From positions 1-38,204 of the forward strand of contig CAJOLW010000042.1 in NCBI GenBank assembly GCA_905235525.1: a DNA stretch of 38,204 nucleotides. The letters run 5' to 3'. This document shows positions 17,791-24,627 of this stretch, piece by piece. Below the pieces are notes generated by a model that had not been told where the DNA came from, searched no databases, and was given only the letters and a program-made list of their open reading frames with translations. Made by a program: the position numbers and the translations under genes. Position 1 is the stretch's first letter. Each line of letters starts with the position of its first letter. Source of the stretch: an uncultured Bacteroidaceae bacterium. Its GTDB lineage: Bacteria > Bacteroidota > Bacteroidia > Bacteroidales > Bacteroidaceae.

Positions 17791-19680
17791 GTGAACGATA
17801 TCATTCATCTTTTACCAGATTCTGTTGCTAACCAAATCGCTGCAGGCGAAGTGGTTCAACGTCCGTCATCTATCATCAAGGAGATGGTGGAGAACTCTAT
17901 TGATGCTGATGCCACCAGTGTGAAGGTGTTGGTGACCGATGGAGGCAAGACGACGGTGCAGGTGATTGATGATGGAAAAGGTATGTCGGAAACGGACGCA
18001 CGGCTTTCTTTCGAACGTCATGCGACATCGAAAATACAGAAAGCGTCAGACCTTTTCTGCTTGACCACGATGGGATTCAGAGGAGAGGCGCTGGCGAGTA
18101 TCGCTGCTGTGGCTCAGGTGGAACTGAAGACGAGACGCAAGGAGGATGAACTGGGCACGATGATTCAGGTGGCTGGTTCCAAGATTGAAAAACAGGAACC
18201 TGTGGCATGTCCTGCAGGCAGTAATTTCTTGGTGCAGAACTTGTTTTTCAACGTGCCGGCAAGAAGGAAGTTCTTGAAGTCGAACCAAACTGAATTGACC
18301 AATGTGGTGGCAGATTTTCAGCGTATTGTCTTGGTTCATCCGGAAATCTCTTTCTCGTTATATAATAATGGTGTTGAGATGTTTCATCTTCCTGCGGCTT
18401 CTGTGCGACAAAGAATAATTGATGTATTTGGAAAGAAAATCAATGCGGAACTGTTGCCGATAGAGGTGGAAACCTCTTTGGTGAGCATATCTGGCTATGT
18501 GGGAAAACCGGACTCGTCGAAAAAGAAAGGTGCACATCAGTATTTCTTCGTGAATGGACGTTATATGCGTCACCCTTATTTCCATAGTGCAGTGATGAAA
18601 GCCTATGAGAATTTGATTCCCATGGGTGAGCATGTGTCATACTTCATCTATTTTGCAGTGGATGCCTCCACGATAGATGTTAACGTGCATCCTACGAAAA
18701 CAGAAATTAAGTTTGACAACGAACAGCCAATCTGGCAGGTTCTTTCAGCAGCCGTGAGAGAAACGATAGGGCAGTTTTGCAATGTCCCGCTGATAGATTT
18801 TGATGTGGAGGGAAAACCTGATATCCCAGTCATGGGAACAAATACGTCTATACCGCATCAACCCAAGTTGGCTCCTTCTTCCTATAATCCGTTTAAGACA
18901 GAAAGCCCTCAACCATACTCTCAATCTAATGGTTGGGAAAAACTGTTTGATAAGTACTCAGCACCCGTGTCCAAAGATGAAGAGATAGAGTCTTTGCCTG
19001 CTCAGATGAACTCATGGGAACCGACCGAAAATGGGAACGATACTGCGGAAGACAATCATCTTCAAGGCTCGATCTGGAATGGTGTGATGGAGAAGGGGGG
19101 TAATTCGACTCCTTTTGATGTAACGGTGCAAAAGTTTCAATACAAGGGACGATATATTGTACTTCCAAGTGCCAATGGTATTATGGTGGTGAATCAGCAT
19201 CGTGCTCATGTACGGGTGTTGTTCGATCAGAACATGCAATGCATCAAATCTGGTAACAGACCGTCTCAGAAAGAACTTTTTCCTATCGTGGCGCAGTTTG
19301 AGAAAGCAGATTGTGTCGTCTTGGAGGATTTGATGGAGGATATCTGTAGTTTGGGGTTCGATCTGTCTAATCTGGGGGGGGGGGCATATTCCGTGAATGG
19401 TATTCCTGTCGGCCTGGAAGGCATTGACATCAATACTTTACTTCACGATATGGTAGTGTCTGCCAAAGAATTGACCAATGATATCCGACGGGATGCACAG
19501 GAGGCGTTGGCGTTGACCATGGCGGAAAATGCAGCAATTGTATATGGGCAAGTTTTGTCTTCGATGGAAATGGAGTGCCTTTTGCGGGATTTATTTGCAA
19601 CAAAGACGCCTTTGAGAACGCCAGATGGCAAGTTAATTTACACGATAATAGAGGATAAAAGCCTTAATGAACTCTTTTAA
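17791..19680 (+). CDS. mutL: DNA mismatch repair protein MutL with an in-frame G11 tract
   Basis: A 629-residue mismatch-repair ATPase that links MutS recognition to strand removal. The GHKL ATPase motifs are intact: KEMVENSIDAD (30-40, catalytic Glu31), DDGKGM (60-65) and GFRGEAL (95-101). A variable linker runs from about 340 to 430, and the C-terminal dimerisation domain follows. The endonuclease motif region reads NQHRAHVRVLFD from residue 468 instead of DQHAxxExxxxE, so the nicking function is probably absent or altered. Translation starts at GTG 17791. Most striking is a run of 11 G (19374-19384) encoding Gly529-531; gain or loss of one G would truncate the protein within 20 codons, removing about 100 C-terminal residues. 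It is last in the operon, followed by a terminator. Confidence 0.95.
   Translation: MNDIIHLLPDSVANQIAAGEVVQRPSSIIKEMVENSIDADATSVKVLVTDGGKTTVQVIDDGKGMSETDARLSFERHATSKIQKASDLFCLTTMGFRGEALASIAAVAQVELKTRRKEDELGTMIQVAGSKIEKQEPVACPAGSNFLVQNLFFNVPARRKFLKSNQTELTNVVADFQRIVLVHPEISFSLYNNGVEMFHLPAASVRQRIIDVFGKKINAELLPIEVETSLVSISGYVGKPDSSKKKGAHQYFFVNGRYMRHPYFHSAVMKAYENLIPMGEHVSYFIYFAVDASTIDVNVHPTKTEIKFDNEQPIWQVLSAAVRETIGQFCNVPLIDFDVEGKPDIPVMGTNTSIPHQPKLAPSSYNPFKTESPQPYSQSNGWEKLFDKYSAPVSKDEEIESLPAQMNSWEPTENGNDTAEDNHLQGSIWNGVMEKGGNSTPFDVTVQKFQYKGRYIVLPSANGIMVVNQHRAHVRVLFDQNMQCIKSGNRPSQKELFPIVAQFEKADCVVLEDLMEDICSLGFDLSNLGGGAYSVNGIPVGLEGIDINTLLHDMVVSAKELTNDIRRDAQEALALTMAENAAIVYGQVLSSMEMECLLRDLFATKTPLRTPDGKLIYTIIEDKSLNELF
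19374..19384 (+). repeat. G11 homopolymer inside mutL
   Basis: Eleven consecutive G after CT at 19372-19373, read as CTG GGG GGG GGG GCA. With 12 G the frame meets TGA after about 16 codons. With 10 G it meets TGA after three (CAT ATT CCG TGA). Confidence 0.9.
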
Positions 19681-19681
19681 T

Positions 19682-19701
19682 CCTCTAAAATGAGGTTTTT
19701 T
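19682..19701 (+). terminator. mutL terminator
   Basis: CCTC (19682-19685) pairs with GAGG (19692-19695) around TAAAAT, followed by six T. It starts immediately after the stop codon. The stem is short. Confidence 0.55.
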
Positions 19702-19711
19702 GAGGGCAAAA

Positions 19712-19765
19712 GTGTAAAAAAATGTAAAAAATTACACGAAAGAGCATTTTTTTTACATTTTTTTT
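19712..19765 (+). terminator. A/T-rich alternative hairpins after mutL
   Basis: GTGTAA (19712-19717) can pair with TTACAC (19732-19737). Alternatively A7-TGT-A6 (19716-19731) can pair with the T6-ACA-T7 portion at 19749-19764, giving a 16-bp stem ending in a T-run. The two foldings exclude each other. The larger one probably serves as a second terminator. Confidence 0.45.
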
Positions 19766-19797
19766 GTTTTTGTAGCGTACGAATAAAGTAAAATACT

Positions 19798-19805
19798 TAA
19801 CTTTG
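19798..19805 (+). promoter_or_regulatory. -7 element and long leader of the OmpA-like gene
   Basis: TAACTTTG at 19798-19805 is followed by CA. No TTTG lies at exactly 19-20 bp; the nearest TTTTG (19768-19772) is 25 bp away. The leader of about 110 nt is A/T-rich and contains a hairpin AGGTG-CCTT-CACCT (19850-19863), as is common for abundant Bacteroidota outer-membrane proteins. Confidence 0.6.
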
Positions 19806-19924
19806 CATCACGATTAGTGTGAAATAGTGCTTTAATGGCAACAAGCCCAAGGTGCCTTCACCTGATAAAAAAGAGAAAATAGTTTAGAAAATATTAATTA
19901 TTGTTTTATTAAAAATTTGTTTTT

Positions 19925-21094
19925 ATGAAAAAGTTAATGATGGCGTTGGCCTTTGTAGGTCTTTGCACTGCGGCAAACGCACAGTGCGATGAGTTTGCAA
20001 CTCCAACAACTAACAAGTACAGCGTAGCAACTAACTCTTTCTGGGCAAACTGGTTTGTTCAGGCTGGTGTTGATGCTAACATTGTAAGTATGTATGGTCA
20101 GGGTTCTCTCTTCAAGAAGGACTGGCACAATGGTCGTACTTATGGTTTTGACCTCGCACTGGGTAAGTGGTTCACTCCAGGTATTGGTGTACGTGGTAAG
20201 GTGAACTGGGAGAACGGTGCTTTCTATCACGCATTCCGTCACCTTGATCACGTTTGGGAAACTCCAGATGGTCACAAGGGTGGTTATGCTGCTATCTATT
20301 TTGACACTGAGTTCAACATGAGCAACATCTTCTGTGGCTACAGCGATACTCGTGTATGGAATCTCATCCTTTATCCACGTATGGGCGTGATTCGTAACTT
20401 TGGCACAAACAACTACACTTCTGCTATTGGTGGCGGTCTTGAGTCATCTTGGAAGATTGCTAAGCGTGTAAGTATCTATGCAGATCTCGCATGTGTGTTC
20501 ACTCCTGAGGGTTTCAACGAAGACGTTCCTATGGGTACAAAGAGCAGATGGTGGAGGTCTAACCAGATTGTATCTCTTGACCTTGGTGTAACTTATAACA
20601 TTGGTAAGACAGGCTGGTCTAAGGCAGTTTCTCTCGATGACTACGAGGCTCTTTCTGCTGAGGCATGCGCTAAACTCGCTGCTCTCCGTGCACAGCTCAA
20701 GGCTGAGCAGCGTCTTCGTGCTGAACTCGCTAAGTGGGCTAACCACAAGTGCCCAGAGGTTGCTCCAAGCAACGTAACAACTGGTTCTACTTCTGTATTC
20801 TTCGACCTCAACTCTGCTAAGATCAACTCTAAGAAGGATCTTATCAACCTCGAGGCTGTTGCTTCTGCTGCAAAGAATGCAAATGCTAAGGTTGTCGTAA
20901 GAGGTTCTGCGGATAGCAAGACTGGTTCTTCTGCATACAACCAGAAACTTTCTGAGGCTCGTGCACAGGCTGTTGCTGACGAACTCGTGAGCCTTGGTGT
21001 AGATCGTTCTAAGATTGAAGTTTCAGGTGTAGGTGGCGTTGCTGAAGTTGAGCCATTCAACCTCAACCGTCGTGCAATCATCACTTTGAAATAA
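19925..21094 (+). CDS. OmpA-family outer-membrane porin
   Basis: 389 residues with a signal peptide (MKKLMMALAFVGLCTAANAQ). A beta-barrel domain runs to about residue 235, rich in aromatic and Gly residues with alternating strands. A short helical linker (CAKLAALRAQLKAEQRLRAELAK) leads to a C-terminal OmpA domain from about 285: SVFFDLNSAKIN, then NQKLSEARAQAVADELV, the peptidoglycan-binding signature, then NRRAI. It probably anchors the outer membrane to peptidoglycan. Codon use differs from its neighbours, strongly favouring GCT, GGT, CGT, CTC and AAC, which points to very high expression rather than transfer. It is transcribed alone, with a long leader and a GC-rich terminator. Confidence 0.92.
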   Translation: MKKLMMALAFVGLCTAANAQCDEFATPTTNKYSVATNSFWANWFVQAGVDANIVSMYGQGSLFKKDWHNGRTYGFDLALGKWFTPGIGVRGKVNWENGAFYHAFRHLDHVWETPDGHKGGYAAIYFDTEFNMSNIFCGYSDTRVWNLILYPRMGVIRNFGTNNYTSAIGGGLESSWKIAKRVSIYADLACVFTPEGFNEDVPMGTKSRWWRSNQIVSLDLGVTYNIGKTGWSKAVSLDDYEALSAEACAKLAALRAQLKAEQRLRAELAKWANHKCPEVAPSNVTTGSTSVFFDLNSAKINSKKDLINLEAVASAAKNANAKVVVRGSADSKTGSSAYNQKLSEARAQAVADELVSLGVDRSKIEVSGVGGVAEVEPFNLNRRAIITLK

Positions 21095-21120
21095 GAATCT
21101 GAATAAGACTCTATAAAATG

Positions 21121-21157
21121 GTGGAGCGTATCGAAGTCGATGCGCTCCACTTCTTTG
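21121..21157 (+). terminator. Terminator of the OmpA-like gene
   Basis: GTGGAGCG (21121-21128) pairs with CGCTCCAC (21143-21150), with an inner TCGA/TCGA pairing, followed by TTCTTTG. It lies 27 bp after the stop codon. The stretch from here to 21376 holds nothing I can identify. Confidence 0.8.
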
Positions 21158-21376
21158 TTGTAAGTATTTGTTGGCGGATTAACATCCCTTTTGTTGTAGA
21201 GTGTTAGATGTGTTGTATGGATTTTTAAGGAGAGAGATTCGTCATGAAGTAGTTGTCGTTGACAGAGAATATAGGAGGTATATGCCAGAATGTGGATTTG
21301 TGGAATGGCACTATGCCTTTATCGGATGCATCAGGAAATGATTTTTATCGTTTGTGTGAAAAAAAAGAATGTTTTA

Positions 21377-21408
21377 TTTTGCCAATTCAAATAAAAGCCG
21401 TACCTTTG
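21377..21408 (+). promoter_or_regulatory. tRNA operon promoter
   Basis: TTTTG at 21377-21381 and TACCTTTG at 21401-21408, spacer 19 bp, 40 bp upstream of the first tRNA. Confidence 0.75.
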
Positions 21409-21448
21409 CACTGCTTTTGAGAGGAGAACTCTTTTGAGCAGTTAAAAT

Positions 21449-21524
21449 CGGGATGTAGTACAGTTGGTAGTATACTTGGTTTGGGACCAAGGGGTCGCAC
21501 GTTCGAGTCGTGTCATCCCGACCA
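21449..21524 (+). tRNA. tRNA-Pro (anticodon TGG)
   Basis: 76 nt. The acceptor arms CGGGATG (21449-21455) and CATCCCG (21514-21520) pair perfectly, with discriminator A and a genome-encoded CCA (21522-21524). The anticodon stem CTTGG/CCAAG encloses TTTGGGA, giving anticodon TGG at 21482-21484. The T-loop GTTCGAGTC is present. Confidence 0.95.
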
Positions 21525-21528
21525 ATAA

Positions 21529-21603
21529 GGGCGCTTAGCTCAGTTGGTTCAGAGCGTCTGCCTTACAAGCAGAGGGTCGGCGGTTCGAATCCGTCAGCGC
21601 CCA
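21529..21603 (+). tRNA. tRNA-Val (anticodon TAC)
   Basis: 75 nt to the discriminator. Acceptor arms GGGCGCT (21529-21535) and AGCGCCC (21596-21602) pair, and the discriminator is A21603. The anticodon stem TCTGC/GCAGA encloses CTTACAA, giving TAC at 21564-21566. GGTTCGAATCC forms the T-arm. The 3' end reads A-CA-CGG, so CCA is not encoded in full, unlike its neighbour. It overlaps the first bases of the 43-bp repeat array. Confidence 0.95.
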
Positions 21604-21807
21604 CACGGATAGACGAAACGTAAGTGAAGTCAATCGTGATTAGCCACACGGATAGACGAAACGTAAGTGAAGTCAATCGTGATTAGCCACACGGATAGAC
21701 GAAACGTAAGTGAGGTCAATCGTGATTAACCACACGGATAGACGAAACGTAAGTGAGGTCAATCGTGATTAGCCACACGGATAGACGAAACGTAAGTGAG
21801 GTCAATC
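21602..21807 (+). repeat. 43-bp tandem repeats downstream of tRNA-Val, inside the tRNA transcript
   Basis: Four full 43-bp units start at 21602, 21645, 21688 and 21731, and a 34-bp partial fifth covers 21774-21807. Units begin CACACGGATAGACGAAACG and end with ATCGTGATTAGC. They differ at only two positions: GAAGTC in units 1-2 versus GAGGTC in 3-5, and ATTAAC in unit 3. Each full unit can fold as CACG(g)AT-a-GAC paired with GTC-a-AT-CGTG, with the A/G variation in the loop. The array begins at the tRNA 3' end and ends 20 bp before the terminator, so it should be transcribed with the tRNAs. Confidence 0.93.
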
Positions 21808-21826
21808 AGGGTTTATTCAAAGTGAT

Positions 21827-21858
21827 AGACGGCAAGAGATTTCTTGTCGTCTTTTTTT
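21827..21858 (+). terminator. Terminator of the tRNA operon
   Basis: AGACGGCAAGA (21827-21837) pairs with TCTTGTCGTCT (21842-21852), with one G-T pair and a GATT loop, followed by a T-run to 21858. Confidence 0.9.
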
Positions 21859-21896
21859 ATTCCAAATCCTAATATAAAAAATGCAAAAACATTTCA

Positions 21897-21945
21897 TGTT
21901 CCACACTTCTTTTTGTGTTTGTTCCACATAAAATTCGTATCTTTG
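21897..21945 (+). promoter_or_regulatory. parA promoter with two half-parS-like repeats
   Basis: TATCTTTG at 21938-21945 is the -7 box; TTTG at 21918-21921 (spacer 16) or TTTTG ending at 21915 (spacer 22) could be the -33. TGTTCCACA occurs twice as a direct repeat (21897-21905 and 21920-21928), 23 bp apart, flanking the -33 zone. TGTTCCAC equals one half of the parS palindrome bound by ParB proteins. The leader also contains a 21-codon open frame (21979-22044) ending 15 bp before parA. Confidence 0.55.
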
Positions 21946-22059
21946 CACAGAGAATTGAATGAAAGTTTTAGCAAGTTCATGGAGTGGTGCTCTTATGTGC
22001 TTGATTTACTTTCTTGTATGGTTCCTTTTATGTTTGATTATTAGACAACAAGAAAAAAT

Positions 22060-22827
22060 ATGAATAAAATTATAGCATTGGCTAACCAAAAGGGTGGTGT
22101 GGGCAAGACGACTACTGCTATCAATTTAGCGGCAAGTTTGGCGGCATTGGACAAGAAAGTCCTGGTCGTTGATGCCGACCCGCAGGCAAATGCTTCTTCT
22201 GGATTAGGTGTTGATATACAAAAAGTTGACACGTCGATATATGACTGTATTGTGAATTCTGCCGATCCACATGAAGCCATCTATACAACAGATATTGATG
22301 GCTTGGATGTGATACCCAGTCATATCAATTTGGTCGGTGCTGAAATAGAGATGCTGAACGTGAATAAACGGGAGATGGTGTTGAAGCGTATCTTGGATCC
22401 ATTGCGTGCAGAATATGATTATATCTTAATTGATAGTTCTCCTTCGTTGGGTATCATTACGGTCAATTCGTTGACAGCGGCAGATTCGGTCATTATTCCA
22501 GTCCAATGCGAGTATTTTGCATTGGAGGGAATTAGTAAATTGCTCAATACCATTCGGATTATCAAATCGAAGTTAAATGCGAATTTGGAAATAGAAGGAT
22601 TTCTGCTTACCATGTATGATTCTCGTTTGAGGTTGGCTAACCAGATATATAGTGATGTTAAACGCCATTTCCAAGAGTTGGTTTTCAAGACCGTTATCCA
22701 GCGTAATGTGAAATTGTCCGAGGCTCCAAGCCATGGAATACCCTGTATATTGTATGATGCCACATCCAATGGGGCAAAGAATTACATCTCTTTGGCAAAA
22801 GAGATTGTGGCGCGTGATGAGAAATAA
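22060..22827 (+). CDS. parA: Chromosome partitioning ATPase ParA/Soj
   Basis: 255 residues. The deviant Walker A KGGVGKTT at 11-18, [15 protein letters not shown] in the switch I region and [11 protein letters not shown] as Walker B define the ParA/MinD class. The protein lacks an N-terminal helix-turn-helix, so it is the chromosomal Soj-like type. It dimerises on DNA with ATP and is stimulated by ParB to move parS-bound origins. parB follows 35 bp downstream. The ATG at 22060 is right at the start of the first strand. Confidence 0.95.
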   Translation: MNKIIALANQKGGVGKTTTAINLAASLAALDKKVLVVDADPQANASSGLGVDIQKVDTSIYDCIVNSADPHEAIYTTDIDGLDVIPSHINLVGAEIEMLNVNKREMVLKRILDPLRAEYDYILIDSSPSLGIITVNSLTAADSVIIPVQCEYFALEGISKLLNTIRIIKSKLNANLEIEGFLLTMYDSRLRLANQIYSDVKRHFQELVFKTVIQRNVKLSEAPSHGIPCILYDATSNGAKNYISLAKEIVARDEK

Positions 22828-22862
22828 GAGAAAAGAGTTTTATAATTTAATATGGATGGAAT

Positions 22863-23762
22863 ATGGCGGTAAGAAAGAAATTTGGTTCTGCTTTAGGTCG
22901 CGGTCTTGATGCGCTTATTTCGACGGAAGATGTCAGGACTGAGGGCTCATCGACAATCAATGAAATTGATGTTAATCTGATAGAGCGTAATCCTAATCAG
23001 CCACGTCGCGAGTTTGATGGAGAGGCATTGCAGGAATTGGCTGACTCTATTGCAGAAATTGGAATCATTCAGCCCATTACGTTGCGTGAGTTGGAAAACG
23101 GGCGTTATCAGATTATTGCGGGCGAACGGCGTTGGCGAGCATCCCAGATAGCAGGCCTTTCATCAATCCCTGCATATATTCGTACCGCAGATGATGAAAA
23201 TGTGATGGAGATGGCACTGATAGAAAACATTCAGCGTCAGGATCTTAATTCCATTGAAATTGCATTGGCTTATCAGCACCTTATTGATGCATATCATCTG
23301 ACGCAGGAACGGTTGAGTGAACGTGTCGGGAAAAAGCGTGCGACGGTGGCTAATTATTTGCGTTTGCTAAAGTTGCCAGCATCGATACAAGTTGCGATAC
23401 AAAACCATACCATCGATACAGGTCATGCACGTGCTTTGCTGGCTCTTGACGACCCGAAAAATCAACTGAAGTTGTTTAATGAGATACAGCATAAGGGATA
23501 TTCCGTGCGTCAAGTTGAAGATATGATAAAGAGTATCAATGGGAGAAATCAAGAAAAGTCTTCCCCTATGCACTCCACCATGATGTCCCAACAAACGAGT
23601 GGAGAATTGGAGGAATTGCGTGATTTACTTTCTCAACGAATCGGGGTGGATGTGAAGATGTCTTGTTCGTCAAGAGGTGGCGGTAAAATATCTATTCCGT
23701 TCAAAGATATGGATGATGTACGTCGTATAATTTCTCTTTTTCAGAAACAAGAAAAAAGATAA
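22863..23762 (+). CDS. parB: Chromosome partitioning protein ParB/Spo0J
   Basis: 299 residues. NPNQPRREF (43-51), GERRWRAS (87-94, the CTP-binding box) and ENIQRQDLN (121-129) are the ParB N-terminal signatures. A helix-turn-helix at about 147-170 reads parS. The C-terminal 40 residues (KISIPFKDMDDVRRIISLF) form the dimerisation domain. The N-terminal KFGSALGRGLDALI is the short peptide that contacts ParA. No full parS palindrome is present in the window, only the two half-like sites upstream of parA. It is co-transcribed with parA; the next gene starts within four bases of its stop. Confidence 0.95.
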   Translation: MAVRKKFGSALGRGLDALISTEDVRTEGSSTINEIDVNLIERNPNQPRREFDGEALQELADSIAEIGIIQPITLRELENGRYQIIAGERRWRASQIAGLSSIPAYIRTADDENVMEMALIENIQRQDLNSIEIALAYQHLIDAYHLTQERLSERVGKKRATVANYLRLLKLPASIQVAIQNHTIDTGHARALLALDDPKNQLKLFNEIQHKGYSVRQVEDMIKSINGRNQEKSSPMHSTMMSQQTSGELEELRDLLSQRIGVDVKMSCSSRGGGKISIPFKDMDDVRRIISLFQKQEKR

Positions 23763-23765
23763 ATC

Positions 23766-24605
23766 TTGAGGTTTTTTGTTCATACATATAAGATTTGTAT
23801 CATTCTTCTGCAGATGTTGTATTCGTTGAATGCTTTCTCGCAAGAGATTGCAGAGGAGGGGGATGTCCCGTTGGCTCGTGCTCATCGTGAGGGTACAATG
23901 CGTATGGCGGAAGATTCGCTTGTTGTTGATACCATTCATGTTGGAGATGCAGTTCTGACGGCTTTCATTGATTCTGTTCAGAAGGAGGATGAGTATGTAA
24001 ATATGGTGGGAGAATATGCAGATAGTTCTGTGGTTCATTTTTCCATTCATGAAGATTCATTGAGAGCGCTCGCATTTCCTAAGGTGAAAGAGCGTTTTAT
24101 TCCTGACCCGAAGAAGGCATTATGGCTTGCGATAGTGCTTCCGGGTGGTGGCCAAATATATAATCGGAAGTATTGGAAACTTCCACTTATATATGGTGGT
24201 TTTCTTGGGTGTATATATGCAATGACCTGGAACAATACGATGTATAGGGACTATTCTCAGGCATATATAGATATTATGGATAGTGATGAGAACACCAAGA
24301 GTTACGAGAATTTTATTCCTGTCCAATATGATGTCAATGCCAACAAGCAACGATTGCAAGACCTTTTCAAGCGTAAGAAAAATTACTATCGTCGTTTCCG
24401 CGATTTAAGTATGTTTTGTATGATAGGTGTGTATGCACTATCCATCATCGATGCTTACGTTGATGCAGAATTGTCCAGTTTTGATATCAGTCGTGATTTG
24501 ACCATGAAAGTTCATCCGACGGTCATTCATGAGAAATATTCAGTGATGCGAGCCTCTGGTATAAATGCTAGTTCTTATGGCTTGCAATGTAGTTTTAATT
24601 TTTGA
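23766..24605 (+). CDS. DUF5683 membrane-associated protein
   Basis: 279 residues from a TTG at 23766, three bases after parB. This start gives a plausible signal or anchor (FFVHTYKICIILLQMLYSLNAFSQ); the first ATG, at 23814, would leave too little hydrophobic sequence. An acidic linker of about 90 residues leads to the DUF5683 core: PDPKKALWLAIVLPGGGQIYNRKYWKLP, then YGGFLGCIYAMTW, and a late hydrophobic segment (MFCMIGVYALSIIDAYVDA). The family is typical of Bacteroidota and commonly sits between parB and a lytic transglycosylase, as here. Function unknown; probably an envelope protein. Confidence 0.8.
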   Translation: MRFFVHTYKICIILLQMLYSLNAFSQEIAEEGDVPLARAHREGTMRMAEDSLVVDTIHVGDAVLTAFIDSVQKEDEYVNMVGEYADSSVVHFSIHEDSLRALAFPKVKERFIPDPKKALWLAIVLPGGGQIYNRKYWKLPLIYGGFLGCIYAMTWNNTMYRDYSQAYIDIMDSDENTKSYENFIPVQYDVNANKQRLQDLFKRKKNYYRRFRDLSMFCMIGVYALSIIDAYVDAELSSFDISRDLTMKVHPTVIHEKYSVMRASGINASSYGLQCSFNF

Positions 24606-24627
24606 AAACCAATTTAATGAGAGATAT

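Noticed and set aside
19925-21094. OmpA-like gene as horizontally acquired because of its unusual codons
   Set aside because: The bias is toward a small set of preferred codons, as in very highly expressed genes, and the gene has a typical Bacteroidota leader.
21602-21807. 43-bp repeats as a CRISPR array
   Set aside because: The units are directly contiguous with no unique spacers, and they begin at a tRNA end.
21897-21928. TGTTCCACA as DnaA boxes marking an origin
   Set aside because: The second base does not fit the DnaA consensus, there are only two copies, and dnaA is not in the window.
21844-22044. 66-codon open frame before parA
   Set aside because: It begins inside the tRNA terminator and crosses the parA promoter; only its last 21 codons lie within the transcript.
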